NCBI RefSeq assembly: GCF_036346615.1
Contig: NZ_CP107836.1
Span: 6,448,001 to 6,512,000 of the forward strand
DNA: 64,000 bases
Direction of reading: 5' to 3'
Source: Streptomyces sp. NBC_00523
GTDB taxonomy: Bacteria; Actinomycetota; Actinomycetes; Streptomycetales; Streptomycetaceae
Below are positions 1 to 6,971 of the stretch, piece after piece. The notes beneath the pieces were generated by a model. It did no database searches, was not told the origin of the DNA, and saw nothing but the letters and a program-made list of their open reading frames with translations. The translations under genes and the position numbers were made by a program. The stretch's first letter is position 1, and each line of letters begins with the position of its first letter.

Positions 1-103
1 GGAGGCGGTGCTCGCCGCCGAGCAGGCCGGACACCGTACGCTCGCGGCGACAGCACAACGGCAGGGGTGGAGCGCCCCCGCCCAGGAGAACGGAGCGGTG
101 TGA
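1..103 (+). CDS. 3' end of an unidentified gene (partial)
   Basis: An open frame enters from the left edge and ends at the TGA at 101-103; about 33 codons are visible (…LAAEQAGHRTLAATAQRQGW…ENGAV). The piece is too short to assign a function. Its TGA overlaps the GTG start of the MarR regulator gene in a GTGTGA arrangement, so the two genes are probably translationally coupled and share an operon. This coupling is the main reason to read a real gene here. It could encode whatever the MarR protein controls, which is inference only. Confidence 0.6.
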   Translation, partial: EAVLAAEQAGHRTLAATAQRQGWSAPAQENGAV

Positions 104-606
104 CCGACGACATCGTCGCCTCGGTGGTCCGGCAGTGGCAGGCCGTGAACCCGGAACTCGACACCGGGCCCATGGAGCTCATCGGCCGGATCAACCGCTG
201 CTCCGCGCTGCTCCAGCAGGCCGAGGACGCCCCGCTGCGGGCGGCCGGGCTGACCCGCCCGGAGTTCGACCTCCTCGGAGCCGTACGCCGTACCGACCGC
301 GAACTGACCCCCGGCGAACTGGCCCGGGAGACCTTCTCCTCCGGCGCCGCCGTCACCAAGCGGCTGCGCGTCCTCCAGGAGCGCGGCCTGATCGCCCGGC
401 GCGGCGACGAGCGCGACCGCAGGGTCGCCTACGTCCGCCTCACCGACGAGGGCCGCGACCTGGTCGACGGACTGCTGCCCCGGCAGCTGGCGTACGAACG
501 CGCGGTGCTCTCCGGGCTCGACCCCGAGTCCCGTGACCGGCTGAGCGCCCAGCTCAGCGAGCTCCTGGTCCAACTGGAGGGGCGCATCGGCGGCGCCCGC
601 CGGTAG
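100..606 (+). CDS. MarR family transcriptional regulator
   Basis: A 168-aa winged-helix DNA-binding protein of the MarR family, acting in the cytoplasm as a dimer. The recognition region TPGELARETFSSGAAVTKRL is followed by the wing, with the family signature RRGDERDRRVAYVRLTDEG near residues 105-125, then a C-terminal dimerisation helix. I chose the GTG at 100 because it overlaps the upstream stop codon and has AGGAG at 84-88. An in-frame GTG at 67 would add 11 residues. MarR proteins usually repress their own operon and a neighbouring efflux or stress gene, so the gene ending at 103 is the likely partner. The ligand is unknown. Confidence 0.85.
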   Translation: MTDDIVASVVRQWQAVNPELDTGPMELIGRINRCSALLQQAEDAPLRAAGLTRPEFDLLGAVRRTDRELTPGELARETFSSGAAVTKRLRVLQERGLIARRGDERDRRVAYVRLTDEGRDLVDGLLPRQLAYERAVLSGLDPESRDRLSAQLSELLVQLEGRIGGARR

Positions 607-926
607 CTGACCCCGCCCGGCATCACTCGTACGGGCACCTTCGTTCGTATGTGCCCATCTCTCGCCCTGCGGGGCGATTCTTCCTTATTCCTCCGCCCCG
701 TCACTCCCCGCACACGCCTGAAGGCGGTGCGTGCAAAAACTCGTGAGCGTACTACCGCGGGAGCGCTCGCGCAGGGGGTTGGAGGAATGTGCGAAAGCGC
801 TGATTCGATCTGACTAAGCTCACGCGCAGTGAAGCCGAGTTGAGATGAATTCGCGCGCTTGTTCTCTATGTTCAGGCAAGCGCCGAATCTCCGGAATACA
901 TCCCGAATCAACCGCCAGAGGTTCAG
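607..926. other. Intergenic region before the conservon
   Basis: 320 bases with no convincing gene. It should hold the end of the MarR transcript and the promoter of the cvn operon, but I see no strong terminator hairpin and no clear -35/-10 pair. A weak GGGCAC…GTGCCC inverted repeat lies near 632-654. AGAGG at about 914-919 serves as ribosome-binding site for cvnA. Confidence 0.5.
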
Positions 927-2540
927 ATGGCCCGTGTTGAATCACCGCCGGCCGGCAGGGAAGCCCCCGTCGCCCGCGCCCTGTTGCTTCCCGTCGTCGT
1001 GATGGCGGGAGCAACCGCCGCCGCGGCGGCGCTGGTTGCCGAGCCCGCGCGGATACCAGTCGTCTGGTGCGGAGCATTCGCCACCGTCGTGGTCACCGCG
1101 CTCGCCGTGGAGATCGCGCGGCGCGGCCGGACGATCCGCCGCCGCAACGCCGAGTACCAACAGCGCGTCACCGCCCTGGAACGGCGCATCGCCGACCATG
1201 ACGAAGAGACCGTCCGCATCAGCAAGGAGCTGCTGCCGTCCGCCATCCACCGTCTGCGCGTGGGCAATTCGCCCGACGAGGTGCTGCGCGACGTGGTGGA
1301 CTCCGACCCGGTCTACCGCCACCTGCCCGACTCCCAGCGCTCCCTCGTCTACACGGTGCTCGACATCATCGACAACGAGGAGGCGACCCGGGACTCCGCA
1401 CAGCGCGCCTTCGTCAACGTCGCCCGCCGCGTCCAGGCGATCGTCCACCGTCAGGCCAGTGAGCTCCGGGAGATGGAGGAGCACCACGGGCGCAACCCCG
1501 ACGTCTTCGACGACCTGCTCCGCATCGACCACGGCACCGCCCTGATCGGCCGCCTCGCGGACTCCATCGCGGTCCTCGGCGGCGCCCGCCCCAGCCGCCA
1601 GTGGCCCAAGCCCGTACCGCTGTTCAGCGTGTTGCGCGGCGCCATGTCGCGCATCCTGGAGTACCCGCGCATCGATCTGCACTCGATCGCCAAGGTCGCC
1701 ATCATCGGCACCGCGGTCGAACCGCTCATCCACGCCTGCGCCGAACTCCTCGACAACGCCACCCGCTACTCGCCGCCGCAGACCCGGGTGCACGTCACCG
1801 CGGTCGAGGTGCAGACCGGCATCGCCATCGAGATCGAGGACGGCGGAGTCAGCCTCAGCGAGGAGGCCCGCGCCCGCGCCGAGAACATGCTGGCCAGGGC
1901 CCAGGCCGGATCCAGCATGAACGACCTCGGCGAGTCCCCGCGCCTCGGCATGGCCGTCGTCGGCCGCCTGGCCCGGATGTACGACCTCCAGGTCTCGCTG
2001 CGCCAGTCCGCGTACGGCGGCGTGCGCGCCGTGCTCATCGTGCCCCGCGCCATGATCACCACCGGCCCGGCCCCCGGCATCGCCCACGGCATCGGCGCCA
2101 CCTCGCGGCCCACCAGCGACATCGACCTCGCCGACATGAAGCACGTCGTGCCGCCCCGCGGCAAGCGCCGCAAGCCCAGCCCCGTCGCCGCGCGCCCGGC
2201 GACCGGCCCGGTGGTCTCCGAGCCCCGCCCGGCCGCCCCGCCCACCCCGGCCGTCGCCATGCAGGACGACGTGCCCATCGTGACCGAGTGGACCTCCGGC
2301 GGGCTCCCGCAGCGCCGCAGCCGCGGCCGCGCCCCGCTCGGCTCGCACAACCTCCCCGCACAGGCCGCCGACCCCACCGCCGGCCGCACCAACGGCCACG
2401 GCTACGGCCAGGACAACAGCAAGGAACCGCCCCCCGGCATCTGGCTGGAGGCGTTCACCAAGGCCGCCAACGGCGTGCCCCAGGAGCCCAGGGCGGACGA
2501 AGACTCTGACGACGCGTGGGACAAGGGAGATCAGCGGTGA
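927..2540 (+). CDS. cvnA: Conservon sensor-like histidine kinase ATPase (CvnA)
   Basis: A 537-aa membrane-anchored ATPase, the first gene of a conservon. Residues 7-55 hold two hydrophobic segments (ALLLPVVVMAGATAAAAALV and VVWCGAFATVVVTALAVEIA). A helical region follows, then a GHKL ATP-binding domain: N-box ACAELLDNATRYSPP near residue 270, a D-x-G box at IEDGG, and LGMAVVGRLARMYDL with a GGVRAVL end. The last 150 residues are Pro/Ala-rich and look disordered. In studied conservons CvnA forms a membrane complex with CvnB, C and D resembling a G-protein-coupled sensor; no partner response regulator is present. Its stop overlaps the cvnB start (GTGA), so expression is coupled. The signal sensed is unknown. 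Confidence 0.9.
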   Translation: MARVESPPAGREAPVARALLLPVVVMAGATAAAAALVAEPARIPVVWCGAFATVVVTALAVEIARRGRTIRRRNAEYQQRVTALERRIADHDEETVRISKELLPSAIHRLRVGNSPDEVLRDVVDSDPVYRHLPDSQRSLVYTVLDIIDNEEATRDSAQRAFVNVARRVQAIVHRQASELREMEEHHGRNPDVFDDLLRIDHGTALIGRLADSIAVLGGARPSRQWPKPVPLFSVLRGAMSRILEYPRIDLHSIAKVAIIGTAVEPLIHACAELLDNATRYSPPQTRVHVTAVEVQTGIAIEIEDGGVSLSEEARARAENMLARAQAGSSMNDLGESPRLGMAVVGRLARMYDLQVSLRQSAYGGVRAVLIVPRAMITTGPAPGIAHGIGATSRPTSDIDLADMKHVVPPRGKRRKPSPVAARPATGPVVSEPRPAAPPTPAVAMQDDVPIVTEWTSGGLPQRRSRGRAPLGSHNLPAQAADPTAGRTNGHGYGQDNSKEPPPGIWLEAFTKAANGVPQEPRADEDSDDAWDKGDQR

Positions 2541-2944
2541 TCCAGCAGCGGGGCAACATGGACTGGATGCTCAAGGAACTCGCCGACGACGTCCCGGACA
2601 TCCACCAGATCGTCGTACTCTCCGCCGACGGACTGCGCATCGCCCAGCACGGCGGCGACCCCGATGTCGCCGACCGGCTGGCGGCGGCCTGCGCCGGTCT
2701 GCAGAGCCTGGCGGCGGCCGTCGCCTCCGAGATCCCGTACAGCGACGGCCGGATGCGGCTCGTCGTCATCGAGGTCACCGGCGGCTTCTTCTATCTGATG
2801 GCGGCGGGCGCGGGCGCCTACCTCGCGGTGCTCGCCGGTGAGACGGTGGACGCCGGGCACGTCGGGGCGCGGATGCGCGACATGGTCGTACGCATCGGCG
2901 GCCACCTCACGAGCCCGCCCCGCCACGACGGGCAGGCCGGATGA
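2537..2944 (+). CDS. cvnB: Roadblock/LC7 domain protein (CvnB)
   Basis: A 135-aa single-domain Roadblock/LC7 protein: the LKELADDVPDIHQIVVLSAD opening and the alternating hydrophobic strands typical of the fold. Roadblock proteins regulate small GTPases, and in conservons CvnB links the CvnA ATPase to the CvnD GTPase. The start is the GTG at 2537, overlapping the cvnA stop by four bases (GTGA). The gene in turn overlaps cvnC by ATGA, so A, B and C should be made in fixed proportion. Length and sequence are normal for the family. Confidence 0.9.
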   Translation: MIQQRGNMDWMLKELADDVPDIHQIVVLSADGLRIAQHGGDPDVADRLAAACAGLQSLAAAVASEIPYSDGRMRLVVIEVTGGFFYLMAAGAGAYLAVLAGETVDAGHVGARMRDMVVRIGGHLTSPPRHDGQAG

Positions 2945-3312
2945 ATTCTCCCCGACGAGAACGCCGCAAGGCCGACCCGGCGCTGAGCGATCCGGAGAGG
3001 CTCTACGTCATCACCGGCGATCCCGACGGCAGCGAGCGGGCAGCGCTCGACCTGGTCACGATGATTGTCTCGAAGTCGGAGCCGTCCCCGACGGTCCAGC
3101 CCGAACAGGCCGTGATCCTCCGGCTCTGCCAGGCCCCGTTATCGGTCGCCGAACTCTCCGCCTATCTCAGCCTGCCGTTCAGCGTGGTGACCTCGCTCCT
3201 CACCGAACTCCTCGCCACCGGTCTGATCGAATCGCGCGCGCCGATCGTCCGCGCGACCCTCCCGGACCGGTCCCTCCTCGAAGCGGTGATGCATGGACTT
3301 CAGAAACTCTGA
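2941..3312 (+). CDS. cvnC: DUF742 protein (CvnC), TTA-containing
   Basis: A 123-aa DUF742 protein, the third conservon component. Visible hallmarks are the basic N-terminus, LYVITGD near residue 21, and a winged-helix-like C-terminal half (LCQAPLSVAELSAYLSLPFS … LLTELLATGLIESRAP), so DNA or protein binding are both possible. Leu67 is encoded by TTA (3139-3141), one of only three TTA codons I found in the window. In Streptomyces TTA is read by the bldA tRNA, which matures late, so CvnC and the genes coupled behind it may be held back in young mycelium. The 3' end overlaps cvnD by 20 bases. Confidence 0.88.
   Translation: MNSPRRERRKADPALSDPERLYVITGDPDGSERAALDLVTMIVSKSEPSPTVQPEQAVILRLCQAPLSVAELSAYLSLPFSVVTSLLTELLATGLIESRAPIVRATLPDRSLLEAVMHGLQKL
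3139..3141 (+). other. TTA codon (bldA target) in cvnC
   Basis: In-frame TTA for Leu67 of CvnC, in the context GCC CCG TTA TCG GTC. TTA codons are rare in high-GC Streptomyces genes and make translation depend on the bldA-encoded leucyl-tRNA. Confidence 0.9.
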
Positions 3313-3907
3313 CACGATCACGGGCCCCCGCAGCGAGGACGTCCTGCCCACCACGGCCACCGCCGCGGTAAAGGTCGTGATCGTCGGCGGGTTCGGGGTC
3401 GGCAAGACGACCATGGTCGGCTCGGTCAGCGAGATCCGGCCCCTGACCACCGAAGAGACGATGACGCAGGACGGCGTCGGCGTGGACGACAACTTCGGCG
3501 TGGAGAGCAAGACCGCCACCACCGTCGCCATGGACTTCGGCCGGATCAGCATCAGCGAGGAGCTGGTCCTCTACCTCTTCGGCACCCCCGGCCAGGAACG
3601 TTTCTGGTTCCTCTGGAACGGCCTGTTCGAGGGTGCCCTCGGCGCCGTCGTCCTCATCGACACCCGCCGCCTCGAAACCAGCTTCGACGTCATCGGGCGC
3701 CTGGAGGAGCGGGGGGTGCCGTTCGTCGTCGCCATCAACACCTTCCCCGAGGCGCCGAAGTACCCCGTCGAGGCGCTGCGTGGCGCCCTGGACCTCTCGG
3801 AAGAGGTCCCGATGATCGACTGCGACGCCCGGCTGCGCGGCTCCAGCCGCGATGTGCTGATGACCCTGATGCGCTATCTGCACGGCCTCGCCCTCCCGAT
3901 CGGCTGA
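3293..3907 (+). CDS. cvnD: Conservon GTP-binding protein (CvnD)
   Basis: A 204-aa small Ras-like GTPase of the conservon type. The P-loop GGFGVGKTTMVG lies near residues 28-39, the switch-II region FGTPGQERFWFLWNGLFEGA near 95-115, and the base-recognition region is VVAINTFP (an NxF variant of NKxD, usual in this family). The start ATG at 3293 lies inside the end of cvnC. It is thought to be the GTPase switch of the CvnA-D membrane complex and to be modulated by the CvnB roadblock protein. An 85-bp gap separates it from the P450 gene. Confidence 0.9.
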   Translation: MDFRNSDTITGPRSEDVLPTTATAAVKVVIVGGFGVGKTTMVGSVSEIRPLTTEETMTQDGVGVDDNFGVESKTATTVAMDFGRISISEELVLYLFGTPGQERFWFLWNGLFEGALGAVVLIDTRRLETSFDVIGRLEERGVPFVVAINTFPEAPKYPVEALRGALDLSEEVPMIDCDARLRGSSRDVLMTLMRYLHGLALPIG

Positions 3908-3992
3908 CCCCGCAATCCTTCCGAACCCGTTCCGCGCGTCCCCACCGCGCCCCCGACCGTCCGGCCCTCGCGGCCCGACCCCTGGAGCGATC

Positions 3993-5534
3993 GTGACAAG
4001 CCCCTTCCCCTACGAGCACGGCCAGGTCCCGCCCCCCGAGTGCCCGGCCCACGGCCTGAGCGTCGGCCCCGGCGGCCTGCGCCGGCTCTACGGCCCCGAG
4101 GCCGAGCAGGACCCGCACGGCCTGTACGAGAAACTGCGCGCCGAACACGGCACGGTGGCCCCGGTCCTGCTGCACGGCGACGTGCCCGCCTGGCTGGTCC
4201 TCGGCCACAGCGAGAACATGCACATGACCCGTACGCCCTCGCAGTTCTCCCGCGACTCGCGCCGCTGGCGGGCCCTGCAGGACGGCAGCGTCGCCCCCGA
4301 CCACCCGCTGGCGCCGATCTTCACCTGGCAGCCGATCTGCGTCTTCGCCGACGGCGCCACCCACGAACGCCAGCGCGGCGCCGTCACCGACTCCATGGCC
4401 CGCATCGACACGCGCGGCGTGCGGCGCCACGTCAACCGGTACAGCAACCGGCTCGTCAACGGCTTCTGCCGGGAGGGCCGCACCGACCTCGTCGCCGAGT
4501 TCGCCGAACGGCTGCCGATGATGGTCATGTGCGCCATCCTCGGCATGCCGGAGGAGTACAACGACCGGATGGTCGAGGCGGCCCGCGACATGATCAAGGG
4601 CACCGCCACCGCCGTCCAGAGCAACGCCTACGTGGTGGGAGCGCTCACCCGCCTGGTCGAGCGCCGCCGCCGCGAACCGGCCGACGACTTCGCGACCTGG
4701 CTGGTCGAGCACCCCGCGAACATGAACGACCAGGAGGTCGCCGAGCACCTGCGGCTCATCCTGATCGCGTCGTACGAGGCCACCGCCAACCTGATCGCCA
4801 ACGTGCTGCGCATGGTCCTCACCGACCCGCGCTTCCGGGCCCGGCTCAGCGGCGGCCACATGACCGTCCCCGAGGCGGTCGAGCAGACCCTGTGGGACGA
4901 GCCCCCGTTCACCGCCGTCTTCGGCCGCTGGGCCGTCGGCGACACCGAACTGGGCGGGAAGCACATCAAGGCGGGCGACGCCCTGATCGTCGGCATCGCA
5001 CCGGCCAACACCGACCCCGTGGTCCGCCCCGACCTGACCGCCAACATGGAGGGCAACCGCTCGCACCTGGCGTTCAGCGGCGGCCCCCACGAGTGCCCCG
5101 GACAGGACATCGGCCGCGCCATCGCCGACGTCGGCGTGGACGCCCTCCTGATGCGGCTGCCCGACCTCGAACTCGCGGTGGACGAGCGCGAACTGCAGTG
5201 GGTCGGCAACTTCATGAGCCGTCACCTGGTGGACCTCCCCGCCGAATTCGCCCCCCGCTCCCCGCAGGACGACCGGGAGCCGCCGGCGATGGGCAGGCCC
5301 AACGCGGCCCGCCAGGACTGGGAGGTCCAGTCCGCCGTACGGCACACCGCCCCGACCCCGGTCCGGGCCCCCCTGGACGGGCCCCACGCGCCGTCGGCCG
5401 CCGCCCCGGCCGGGGCGACCGCGACGGTCGACGGATCGGCGGACGCGCTGTCCGGCCGGGTCCCGCGCCAGCGCAAGCCCGGTGGACCCGCCCGCCTCTG
5501 GCGCGTCGTGACCCGCTGGTGGAACGGCGACTGA
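3993..5534 (+). CDS. Cytochrome P450, CYP157-like, lacking the ExxR motif
   Basis: A 513-aa P450. The haem-binding loop is FSGGPHECPGQDIGRA with the cysteine ligand near residue 368. The K-helix position that should read ExxR instead reads EQTLW (residues 297-301), and the I-helix reads IASYEATAN rather than the usual A/G-G-x-D/E-T-T. The CYP157 family of Streptomyces is known to lack ExxR (EQSLW in CYP157C1), and P450 genes sit in some conservons (for example the rar/cvn9 operon), so this is very likely a CYP157 member. The last ~95 residues form a Pro/Ala-rich tail ending in a basic, Trp-rich stretch (ARLWRVVTRWWNGD). GTG start, with GGAG just upstream. It may be catalytic or a haem-based sensor for the conservon; substrate unknown. 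Confidence 0.88.
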   Translation: MTSPFPYEHGQVPPPECPAHGLSVGPGGLRRLYGPEAEQDPHGLYEKLRAEHGTVAPVLLHGDVPAWLVLGHSENMHMTRTPSQFSRDSRRWRALQDGSVAPDHPLAPIFTWQPICVFADGATHERQRGAVTDSMARIDTRGVRRHVNRYSNRLVNGFCREGRTDLVAEFAERLPMMVMCAILGMPEEYNDRMVEAARDMIKGTATAVQSNAYVVGALTRLVERRRREPADDFATWLVEHPANMNDQEVAEHLRLILIASYEATANLIANVLRMVLTDPRFRARLSGGHMTVPEAVEQTLWDEPPFTAVFGRWAVGDTELGGKHIKAGDALIVGIAPANTDPVVRPDLTANMEGNRSHLAFSGGPHECPGQDIGRAIADVGVDALLMRLPDLELAVDERELQWVGNFMSRHLVDLPAEFAPRSPQDDREPPAMGRPNAARQDWEVQSAVRHTAPTPVRAPLDGPHAPSAAAPAGATATVDGSADALSGRVPRQRKPGGPARLWRVVTRWWNGD

Positions 5535-5549
5535 CACCGGAGCGATCCC

Positions 5550-5601
5550 GGGGTGGCCCGGTGGAGCGGGGCGGCGACGCCCCTCGCCACCGGGCCGCCC
5601 C
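5550..5601 (+). terminator. Strong hairpin terminator after the conservon operon
   Basis: A 15-bp stem pairs 5550-5564 with 5587-5601 (one G-U wobble), with an inner 6-bp stem GGGGCG/CGCCCC (568-573 with 578-583). It begins 16 bases after the P450 stop. There is no T-tract, as is common in Streptomyces. It ends 18 bases before the next gene's start. Confidence 0.75.
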
Positions 5602-5618
5602 ACGTACCATGCGGAAGC

Positions 5619-6971
5619 GTGAAGCTGACAATTCTGGGCGGCGGCGGATTCCGGGTTCCACTCGTGTACGGGGCGCTGCTCGCCGACCACGCCGAGGGCC
5701 GGGTCACGGCCGTCACCCTCTACGACACGGACTCCGACCGGCTCACCGCCGTGGCCCGGGTCCTCGCCGAGCAGGCCGGGTCCATCCCGGACGCCCCCGC
5801 TGTCCACGCCACGACCGACCTGGACGAGGCGCTGCGCGGCGCCGACTTCGTCTTCTCGGCGATCCGGGTCGGCGGCCTCGCGGGCCGGGCCGCCGACGAA
5901 CGCGTCGCGCTGGACGAGGGCGTCCTCGGCCAGGAGACGGTCGGCGCCGGGGGCATCGCGTACGGGCTGCGCACCGTCCCCGTCGCCGTCGACCTGGCCC
6001 GGCGCATCGCCCGGCTGGCCCCGGACGCCTGGGTCATCAACTTCACCAACCCGGCCGGGCTCGTCACCGAGGCGATGTCCCGGCACCTCGGCGACCGCGT
6101 CATCGGCATCTGCGACTCGCCGGTCGGCCTCGGCCGCCGCATCGCCCGCGTCCTCGGCGCCGCCCCGGACCTGGCCCGCGTCGACTACGTGGGGCTGAAC
6201 CACCTCGGCTGGGTGCGCGGGCTGTACGTCGGCGGACGCGACGAACTCCCGCGCCTGCTGGCCGACCCCGGGCTGCTGGGCTCCTTCGAGGAGGGGCGGC
6301 TGTTCGGCGCCGACTGGCTGCGCTCGCTGGGCGCGGTCCCCAACGAATACCTGCACTACTACTACTTCAACCGCGAGGCGGTCCGTGCCTACCAGGAGGC
6401 GGCGCAGACCCGGGGCGCCTTCCTCCGCGAGCAGCAGGAGGGCTTCTACGGCCGGATGAAGGACCCGGCGACCCCCGCCCTGGCCACCTGGGACCGCACC
6501 CGGGCGGAGCGCGAGGCCACCTACATGTCGGAGAACCGGGACGTCGCCGGGGCCGGCGAGCGCGAGGAGAGCGACCTCGAATCCGGCGGCTACGAACAGG
6601 TCGCCCTCGCCCTCATGCGGGCCATCGCCCGCGACGAGCGGACCACCCTGATCCTCAACGTCCGCAACCGGTCCACCCTTTCGGTGCTGGACGCGGACGC
6701 CGTGATCGAGGTCCCCTGCCTGGTCGACGCCAACGGCGCCCGCCCCGTCTCCGTCGACCCCCTGCCGTACCACGCGGTGGGCCTGGTCACCTCGGTGAAG
6801 GCCGTCGAGCGCGCGGTGCTGGACGCGGCGGCGAGCGGATCCCGCGCGGACGCGGTGCGGGCCTTCGCCCTGCACCCCCTGGTCGACTCGGTCTCCGTCG
6901 CCCACCGCCTGGTGGACGGCTATGTGAAGGCCCACCCGGGACTGGCGTACCTGGGGGCCGCGGGGTCATGA
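5619..6971 (+). CDS. Glycoside hydrolase family 4 (6-phospho-beta-glucosidase type)
   Basis: A 450-aa GH4 enzyme. These hydrolases use NAD+ and a divalent metal and work by oxidation-elimination. The N-terminal nucleotide-binding stretch is MKLTILGGGGFRVPLVYGAL. The motif NFTNPAGLVTEAM is present, with metal-site candidates Cys in VIGICDSPVG (near residue 167) and His in YVGLNHLGWV (near 193). Length fits the family. Substrate is probably a phosphorylated or free beta-glucoside. The GTG at 5619 matches the family start; TACCAT at 5605-5610, 8 bases ahead, suggests a leaderless transcript starting just after the hairpin. Its TGA abuts the stop of the opposing DUF4132 gene with no gap. Confidence 0.85.
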   Translation: MKLTILGGGGFRVPLVYGALLADHAEGRVTAVTLYDTDSDRLTAVARVLAEQAGSIPDAPAVHATTDLDEALRGADFVFSAIRVGGLAGRAADERVALDEGVLGQETVGAGGIAYGLRTVPVAVDLARRIARLAPDAWVINFTNPAGLVTEAMSRHLGDRVIGICDSPVGLGRRIARVLGAAPDLARVDYVGLNHLGWVRGLYVGGRDELPRLLADPGLLGSFEEGRLFGADWLRSLGAVPNEYLHYYYFNREAVRAYQEAAQTRGAFLREQQEGFYGRMKDPATPALATWDRTRAEREATYMSENRDVAGAGEREESDLESGGYEQVALALMRAIARDERTTLILNVRNRSTLSVLDADAVIEVPCLVDANGARPVSVDPLPYHAVGLVTSVKAVERAVLDAAASGSRADAVRAFALHPLVDSVSVAHRLVDGYVKAHPGLAYLGAAGS

